Shown piece after piece: positions 57,438 through 64,000 of a DNA stretch of 64,000 bases; position 1 is the first letter of the stretch, and each line of letters opens with the position of its first letter. The stretch is taken from NCBI GenBank assembly GCA_942486035.1, contig CALNXK010000071.1:176001-240000 (forward strand). The letters run 5' to 3'. This DNA is from Porites lobata (taxonomy: Eukaryota > Cnidaria > Anthozoa > Scleractinia > Poritidae). The notes under the pieces are model-generated. The model made no database searches and had not been told where the DNA came from. It saw nothing but the letters and a program-made list of their open reading frames with translations. Both the position numbers and the translations under genes were made by a program.

Positions 57438-58220
57438 TTGTTGGTTACCAATCGCATTTTTGGATCGGAGGTCCTGCCTCATAACGTCAACCCTCTTTCC
57501 GTTTCTGTTCAATCATCTGGGAGGAAGAGGTTGATCTTGGACCTTAGGTTTGTAAATAAGCATGTCTGGAAGCCAAAGGTCAAGTTTGAGGTTCTTAAGG
57601 TGGCTCTGAATTATTTTGACAAGGGTCATTTCATGTTTTCATTTGACATTAAGAGGGGTTATCATCATGTCCTTATCTTCCCGCCCCACCAGACATTTTT
57701 GGGTTTTTCCTGGTTTTACCAGCTTACCAGGGTAAGGTCCGTTAGTTTTGTTTCAGGGTCCTGCCCTTCGGCCTCTGTTCAACCCCTTTTGTTTACACAA
57801 AGATTTTTAGGCCTCTCGTTGCCTACTGAAGGTGGGTTGGTATTCACATTGTCGTTTATATTTATGATGGTTTAGGGGAGGGGCCTTCATATCCGGTTGC
57901 TTTAGACCATTCCACCAGGGTTAAGACTGATTTGATTCGTTCTGGCTTTGTACCCTACCTCGAGAAATCTGTTTGGGTTCCTACATCAGCAGTTGATTGT
58001 TTGGGTTTCCCCATTGATCTTTTTCAGGGTTTCCTTTTTGTTCAGGGGATAAAACTCAAACGGGTTCTTTCTGATATTGATTCCCTTTTAGAGGCTAATT
58101 GTTGCACTGCCAGGGAACTGTCCGTTCTTGCTGGTCGTATTAATTCCTTTAAACTAGCTGTAGGTAATGTTACAACCGTTGATGACAAAGTTTATTCATG
58201 TGTCCATCGTCCTTCAGTCT
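57438..58220 (+). pseudogene. Reverse transcriptase of Ngaro/DIRS element
   Basis: GRKRLILDLRFVNKHVWKPK, FSFDIKRGYHHVLI and LGFSWFYQ are RT motifs 1-4 of DIRS-like elements. In the catalytic box the usual Y-x-D-D-G reads with Tyr in place of the first Asp, and frameshifts lie before and after it. The thumb region continues SGFVPYLEKSVWVPTSAVDC, LGFPIDL. Confidence 0.85.
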
Positions 58221-58221
58221 A

Positions 58222-58753
58222 GTTGGGACTCTAGGTTTCCTTTGTCCCATTCTGTCAAAGAAGAGCTTTTTTTCTGGAAAGAGAACGTTCGGTGTTTGAA
58301 TGGTAGGCCCACTGGGTGTCACTTTTCATGTTCTCGTTCCATTGTTTATTCAGATGCTAGTGATCTAGGGGTTGGCGGTGTTGTTAAGACCACGAGGGTG
58401 TTATTTGTCATCGTCCGTGGACTGCTAATGAAATGTTTCCCAGCTATATTTGTCTCTCTAGTTTTTCCGTAGTTTTGTCAGGGCGCGCGATTTAATGGTT
58501 TACGGATAACCGCTACATTCCGTCCATTATTCGCAACGGGAGTATGAAGCGGGGTTTACACGAAATTTCCGTCTCTATTTTTCAGCTAGTTTTGCGAATT
58601 AATGGTATTGATTTGCAGGTGGACTGGATTCCTAGGTCTCTCAATGGGCACACGGATGCCATCAGCAGGATCGTTGACTTTGATGATCATGATTGGGGTG
58701 TTTCGTTTGAATTTTTTCGCCTTGTAGACAACATTTGGGGGCCACTTCCGTAG
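58222..58753 (+). pseudogene. RNase H region of Ngaro/DIRS element
   Basis: LFFWKENVRCLNGRP, IVYSDASDLGVGG (RNase H catalytic Asp) and VDWIPRSLNGHTDAISRIVD, the DIRS-type terminal RNase H motif. Split over frames. Confidence 0.78.
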
Positions 58754-59509
58754 ATCGTTTTGCCCATTCTAATACCGCAAATTGCCCAGATTCTTTTCTC
58801 GTTTCTGGTATCCTGACTTGGAGGGGGTGGATGCCTTTTGTTTTGACAGGGCGGGGGAGAATAACTAGCTCGTTTCCCCAGTGTCCCTTGTTCCCAGGGT
58901 TATTAGGCATTTGTTTGTATGTCGGTCCATGGGCGCTATTATTGTCCCCGAGTGGGTCTCAGCTCCATTTTGGCCCATGCTCTTTGGTCCCCATTCCCCC
59001 TTTTCCTTTTGCGTTAAAGAGACCATTGTCTTTTACCAATGTTTCTAATATTTTTGTTCCGGGCTCCACAGAGTCTATTTTTTATGGCCCTAACTTTAGT
59101 CTCATGTATTAGCCGTCCGTTTGTCGGCTTGTTAGATTTGTGCTTCTAGGCTTAGTTTCTTTTCCGCAGTTACGTGTAGTTATTGTTTAGCCTATATTAA
59201 GTGTGGTTTATTATTTTTGAGTGATTTGTTCTGTTTTTTCTTTTGCCTCGGTGGCATTTACGCGGGTCTCGGTGACCTTGTTTGTACCTTCACTGATCCC
59301 GACGGGTCGTACCGTTACATTCTTGCGTGACCTCGGTCAGTTTTGAATCCTTCCAGGTCCCCCATATATATGGTCGCGTGCGCCTCGGTGGCCACTCTCT
59401 TGTTATGTATTGTGTGATAGTTGTATGTTTTTTCACTACATATTACCGCGCGTTTCCTTTTTCTGCTCCTTTTTTCTCGTGCATCTTTTTCATCTTTTAA
59501 GTCCTTATA

Positions 59510-60510
59510 TTGAATCCATATGGTCTTTTATTTCTTCTGTTTTTCAGATGTTTTTCGCTAGCCCTATGTGGGCTGAGCTTAACGATGTCAGAGCTCCCGG
59601 AGGTAGTCCTTGGTTCCAGGGCAGATTCGACTACTCTCACCTACCTCAACAGTTTTAAGCGATGGCGTGCTTGGGCCAACAGATTTCCCGAGGTCGCAGT
59701 GCTGCCTGCTACTCCGGCTTACGTTTCTTCATACCTGCTCAGTGTTCTCCAGGCTTCTAGTTCTCCTGCGCCGGTCCAGAACGCCCTCTATAGCATCCGC
59801 TGGGCTCATGATTTTGCTGGTTTCGACTCTCCTACCAATCATACACTTCTCCAGAAGGTCGTGGAGTCCGCTAAGAGAAGGCTATTACACCTTACTTCCA
59901 AAAAGCTCCCCATTACACCCGAAATTTTACTAACGTTTTTTCAGAGTCTCGATGGATCTTTGGTGGACACGAGATTCATCGCCATGGCGTTACTGGCCTT
60001 TGCGGGGTTCTTAAGATTTGACGAATTGGCTAATCCGAAACTTAAAGATTTAGCTCTGCATGACACTCGTTTTGAGCTTTTATTGAAAGTAGTAAAACTG
60101 ATCAATTTCACGAGGGCGCTATTGTCCCTATTGTCAAGTCTGGCACGGATTGTTTTCCCCTGGGGTAATTTAGAGAAGTACTTATCGTAAGCCAAACTCA
60201 CTTTACCGACATCTTCCCAAGGTGGAGACGACTACTTGTTCGGAAATATTCAACCAAGTCTGGCTCTTACAAGACATTTGGAGCCTGGGCGGATGGACTA
60301 CAAGATGTAGAGAAGTTTTATTGAAGAAGACTACAGACGTGGGCTTAGATCTTAAGTCTTTCTCTTGGCACAGCTTCAGAAGTGGCGGTGCATCTGCCGC
60401 CGCTAATGGTGGTATCTCCGATAGAATGTTTAAGCGCCATGGTAGATGGCGTTCGGAAAACGCTAGGATGGTTACTTTGCAGACTCGATAGAGAGCCGAT
60501 TAGCGGTCTC
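59510..60510 (+). pseudogene. Tyrosine recombinase of Ngaro/DIRS element
   Basis: N-terminal core-binding part (TTLTYLNSFKRWRAWANRFP), the catalytic-domain start LLAFAGFLRFDELANPKLKD (box I Arg), then, after a frameshift near 60105, SFSWHSFRSGGASAAANGG (HxxR). The catalytic tyrosine motif (DGYFADS) is present only in another frame because of a further shift just before it. Not functional as it stands. Confidence 0.85.
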
Positions 60511-60556
60511 TATGTCTCTTGGACTGTATTGTTTCCCGTTCTTTGTTTTCTCAGCC

Positions 60557-60615
60557 GCTCCATAGTTCGAGCTGCACACCCATTCCCGTCTCTTAGTCGT
60601 GAATATAAATAGGAA
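60557..60615 (+). repeat. Split direct repeat B1
   Basis: 59 nt GCTCCATAGTTCGAGCTGCA to ATAAATAGGAA, identical to 61036-61094. Confidence 0.92.
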
Positions 60616-60791
60616 ATGTATTTACATTCGGCGGAGCTAAACGTAGTGGCAGTGACAGAGAATGTAAATACTATCCTATTGGTATGAACGCACGTGAGCC
60701 GCTATGGCGTTAATTGACTCTATTGTTGTAAGGTATATAAGGTTTTGACAGTTGTAATGTATTCATCTCAGCTCTCGAACTATCAAATTTT
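60616..60791 (+). repeat. Split direct repeat A2
   Basis: Near-identical to A1 (56513-56690). It directly abuts B1, the arrangement expected for Ngaro-type circular-intermediate replication. Confidence 0.92.
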
Positions 60792-61035
60792 ATTTTTATA
60801 TCTTACTTTATTCATCTATCGATTGATTTTTTACCTTTAACCCCCAGAGGTTGTGCGACCGCATCGGTTGGGGAATACGTTCCCAATTTTTTCCCATAGG
60901 GTTTTTTGGGTTTTCGTATCAGGCGGGGCACGTGAATAGTTTAGCCTGAGTGACTTTATTTAGGAATATTTGAATACCATTCTTTAGTTATGATGTTGAA
61001 CTTTGTATGTTATTTGGACGGCATTAAACACTCAG

Positions 61036-61094
61036 GCTCCATAGTTCGAGCTGCACACCCATTCCCGTCTCTTAGTCGTGAATATAAATAGGAA
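61036..61094 (+). repeat. Split direct repeat B2
   Basis: Identical to B1; marks the right end of the element. Confidence 0.92.
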
Positions 61095-61222
61095 TAATAT
61101 ATAAGTCAGACCCGGAAAATGTGTCAAGACAGTTACGTATGAAGGCGTCCTTTTTCGCGTCCACCACCGTTGTAAGGTAAATTGGGCCAGGTTCGAATAT
61201 ATCATTTGAAAGCTACGGTTCC

Positions 61223-62431
61223 ATGAGTGAGCACTTATCACATCCTCGACGTCGTCAGGTTCTAGACCGTCCTAGTGTTATTGAAAGACTTATTAGAGTG
61301 AACCTCTATTTTATTCAAGAACAACTGGGGGCAGCCGCAATGGCTGCCATAGGGGCTGTAGGCTTTCACCGCCCTGCACAGCCTGCAGGGTCCTCTGATC
61401 GACGGGATGGAGAAATCAAACTGCCGTTAAGTGTAACGAGGCAGGGCGAGCAAAACAACAACATACAAACAACAAATCGCCCTGCAGCGTCTTGCGATAG
61501 TCGATCCCAGTCGTGGTCCTCTAAGCACATCAAGCAGTGTAGAAGAAAGAAATACGCTGAACAGGATGATAAAATCGGCCTAATAAATATAAGTGGTACG
61601 AGTACCGCGACTGACGACGAGCAAACAAACAACGAAACAACGGAGGATGAACGTGCCCATGAAGCAATAGAGGACTCATCGGAGTGGAGCCGTTGGAGCT
61701 GGCGATGGAAGATGTCGTTTTATATTCTTATTGCCCTTACAGTTGTGGGTATTCCTCTATTATCTGTATACTTGTATCATTCCTATGAATGTGCTCACCA
61801 TAAACATCGTGCTCATTATCATTGCATAAATGGCACTTCCCCTCACGGAATCCCCCAGAAAATCGCTTTGATCGTGGAACTGCACTTTGTTCTCTTACAA
61901 CTGTCGTGTCGCGCAATATTTGTTGGTTTTTGCCTCCGGGAGACCGGATGTGAAGTGTTGAAGAATGTTCTGAAAAAGGTGTGGAGTGATAGAGAACATA
62001 CGTTACCTCTTTTGGGGTATTACATTGCTGGTGCCGTGCGCTTCGTTTTTCTTCTTTTGGACGAAGGCCACATGGGTCCACACAAGCAAAGCGGCAAGGC
62101 TGTGATAAGTCTGTACATCATGGATGACTTAGGAATACTGATTGTGGTCTATACACTGAATTACGTTAACATCAAAGACTTGTCTGAAGATAAGCGAGTC
62201 CAACGTTGGTTTACTTTTGTGCTTTTTTCCTTCTGGTTACAGTTCGTTTCTTATTGGATAATTTCAGGGATTCAGATTGCTTTTGGTTTAGTTGCGCCAA
62301 CCATACCAATGTCGGCAAAGGCATACAATGTTCTCACGCTCTGGGGTCAGCTTGTTTATTTGAGCAAGATACGTGATTGTCTTTGGCGTCAACTGCATAA
62401 CAAAGAAAAGCCCGCTATTGGAGCAAAATAA
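61223..62431 (+). CDS. Multi-pass membrane protein, unknown, single exon
   Basis: 402 aa, uninterrupted. A polar, Arg/Gln-rich cytoplasmic-type N-terminus of about 165 residues, then six or so hydrophobic segments: FYILIALTVVGIPLLSVYLY (about 171), IALIVELHFVLLQLSCRAIF (213), LLGYYIAGAVRFVFLLL (255), YIMDDLGILIVVYTLNYV (293), FTFVLFSFWLQFVSYWIISG (324), and a weaker one near LWGQLVYL (372). A His/Cys loop (ECAHHKHRAHYHC) follows the first. No family recognised. The ATG at 61223 lies 130 bp after the Ngaro element, so the native promoter may have been displaced. Confidence 0.75.
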   Translation: MSEHLSHPRRRQVLDRPSVIERLIRVNLYFIQEQLGAAAMAAIGAVGFHRPAQPAGSSDRRDGEIKLPLSVTRQGEQNNNIQTTNRPAASCDSRSQSWSSKHIKQCRRKKYAEQDDKIGLINISGTSTATDDEQTNNETTEDERAHEAIEDSSEWSRWSWRWKMSFYILIALTVVGIPLLSVYLYHSYECAHHKHRAHYHCINGTSPHGIPQKIALIVELHFVLLQLSCRAIFVGFCLRETGCEVLKNVLKKVWSDREHTLPLLGYYIAGAVRFVFLLLDEGHMGPHKQSGKAVISLYIMDDLGILIVVYTLNYVNIKDLSEDKRVQRWFTFVLFSFWLQFVSYWIISGIQIAFGLVAPTIPMSAKAYNVLTLWGQLVYLSKIRDCLWRQLHNKEKPAIGAK

Positions 62432-64000
62432 TCGCATGAAAAAAGACCAACATCTCACAGATCTCAGATTAATCCCATCGGCATAATGCTTGGCCCATAA
62501 AAACAAAATGGAAACATAGAACCTTCAACACAAATGCGCGACGTACAATTTAGTCTCAGAGTCTACAACTGACAAAAACGCGTAACTAAGCACGAAAGCA
62601 AAAAGTCCCAAACAGAAACACAAAATGAAGAAAGGAATCGAAAAATACTGAAAAGGAAACGCATGCAAAACCAGTAGCAAGGAAGAAGCTAAATGAAACC
62701 GGAAACCCAGGCGGCAAAATAAGAAGCTTTTTTAAATTCTCTTTTGCCCAGGGGGAAAGTCCCACACCTTCTCTAGATCATAATCACTATCATGCACGTT
62801 TCATGATATGCTTAACCTTGTTTTCTGTGACTGAAAATATATTTTTGGTCTCCAAATACAAGAGGTGCTGTGACTAGCTGCTCATCGCAGGACTGCTTTT
62901 TACTTTAAATTTGGTAAACACACCTTAATAACTATGCAACAACAAGTAAATGGCAAACTCATCATTTACCCTATTATCTTTAAGGGCGCATAATTCATTG
63001 TATGCCGACAACTTTAAAAACTCAAAACAAAGTATACTGTGTGTATTACTCTGATTACTTTGTTAAAATACTTGTAAGAATTTTCATTATTTTCATTATT
63101 AAAGCTAGCGCTTTGAAGTCACAGTGAATAACACCCCAAGTGACGTCATGTTTTTTTGGCATTGTTTTGTCCCTATTTTTGGGCATATGCAGACTGGATT
63201 TTTACTGGGCGGCCTCAAGTCAAGCCCAGTTATAAATCCTCTTCCGTTCCGCAATCGTTCCCGTAATATCCGGGCACTTACATAGGGGCACTGCTAATTG
63301 TTCACCCAGTTTAACCCAAAAGGCTATGCGTGTTTCGACAAAGCATGTTTTCCCATTTCAGTGCCGTATTACATATTGCCTTTTCAATTCTATATTTCCT
63401 TTTGTTTATGTAACACACGCCTTTTTAGAAGTCTATATTTCGGATAAGGGTAAAGAAGACTCGGACGACGGAATTTACACTCCAAGAATTTTGCACACAA
63501 GTTCAATAGCTTGCGAAGCTCAGTGGTGGTTTCAGTTTGGCGAGAGGGCAAATGAGCAGTAAATTAAAGAGAAAACGCAAACGATTTGGCGCAAGGCAAG
63601 TCACTCACTAATGCAGAGTTTGGTGACTTTGCTTCCTATAGCTTACTGTTGTTCTCAATGTGGTCTAGAGTTTTTGTTTTTGTTTGTATCTGTACCTTCC
63701 AAAGCTTTTATCTGAATCAAATTTGTGCATGGACTTGTTATGCTAATCACTTATTGTGTCTTCTCCCCTTTAGCAAGCATGATTGATTAGATAGAGTTTC
63801 GATAAATTTGAAAGTTCACAACTCGCTTTAAGTTTCTCGCCATACATACCTTTTGATGATGGTGTAGACTAAAGCCATCAAAAATGGGAACTTAAACCTA
63901 TAATGAAATCGATTTCACTCGAAACTCCACATGACATAAGCTTACAGAAGTACAAAGACAAGACCTGTATTTTACTGAAGGTGTTTTGAATACGTACACA
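62432..64000. other. 3' region and unassigned sequence
   Basis: AT-rich. One weak terminal-exon candidate at 63428-63560. No other gene or repeat recognised. Confidence 0.4.
63428..63560 (+). CDS. Possible terminal exon, unknown
   Basis: Acceptor-like CACGCCTTTTTAG, then an open stretch with EVYISDKGKEDSDDGIY, TPRILHTSSIACEAQWWFQF and a stop after ERANEQ. Codon content looks coding but no partner exon or homology is visible. Could equally be chance. Confidence 0.25.

Larger units (their letters stand above)
56513..61094 (+). mobile_element. Ngaro/DIRS-type tyrosine-recombinase retroelement (degenerate)
   Basis: Split direct repeats define the ends: A1 (56513-56690), internal ORFs, B1 (60557-60615), A2 (60616-60791), B2 (61036-61094). 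A1 and A2, and B1 and B2, are nearly identical. The internal region encodes Gag-, RT-, RNase H- and tyrosine-recombinase-like segments in order, with several stops and frameshifts. Confidence 0.88.

Overview
The window is animal nuclear DNA, most likely from a cnidarian (anthozoan/coral-like). Evidence: spliced genes with vertebrate-like exon phases (an LRP5/6-like receptor and a CNDP2-like dipeptidase), many short inverted-repeat elements, a tRNA-derived SINE, an L1/Tx1-type LINE and a degenerate Ngaro/DIRS-type retroelement. Species assignment is inference.

Layout. 1-15.2 kb: nine plus-strand exons of an LRP5/6-like gene (signal peptide, YWTD propeller, EGF, second propeller, EGF, start of a third propeller). 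One exon is frameshifted and no membrane or tail exons follow, so it looks truncated or decaying. 15.5-18.7 kb: a minus-strand, internally deleted LINE. 18.7-28.7 kb: the 3' exons of a CNDP2-like metallopeptidase, whose last three coding exons are duplicated in tandem. 28.7-31.15 kb: repeats.

31,161-53,340: a complete Polinton/Maverick (adintovirus-like) element of 22,180 bp. It has about 255-bp terminal inverted repeats and a perfect 6-bp target-site duplication (TAAAGT). It carries protein-primed PolB, chromodomain integrase, A32-type ATPase, adenain-type protease, double-jelly-roll major capsid protein, penton-like protein, a PLA2-domain protein, several small basic precursors (one pX/mu-like), a zf-GRF protein, a SLOG-fold protein and several unknowns, all with open frames. 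Minus-strand genes mostly have their own TATA box, often inside the upstream gene. The TIRs supply ATTAAA plus GU-rich poly(A) signals to the outward-facing genes at both ends.

The most unusual part is the right end (50,474-53,154). One promoter and a 74-codon first exon, ending in a strong splice donor in phase 1, are followed by at least 15 short open exons packed end to end. Each begins after an acceptor-like site, is open in exactly the phase the first exon needs, and ends in its own stop just before (or overlapping) the next acceptor. Several are diverged copies of each other: zinc-ribbon exons, WFRD exons, HW exons and W-P-x-Q-L exons. One poly(A) signal, in the right TIR, serves all. 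This looks like an alternative-splicing cassette array making many proteins with one N-terminus and interchangeable C-termini. A second splice switch at 48,101-49,011 appears to choose between a 293-aa protein and the SLOG protein.

53.3-64 kb: a Mutator-like MITE with a 9-bp target duplication, a Ngaro-type tyrosine-recombinase retroelement with split direct repeats (56,513-61,094), a single-exon multi-pass membrane protein gene (61,223-62,431) and unassigned sequence.
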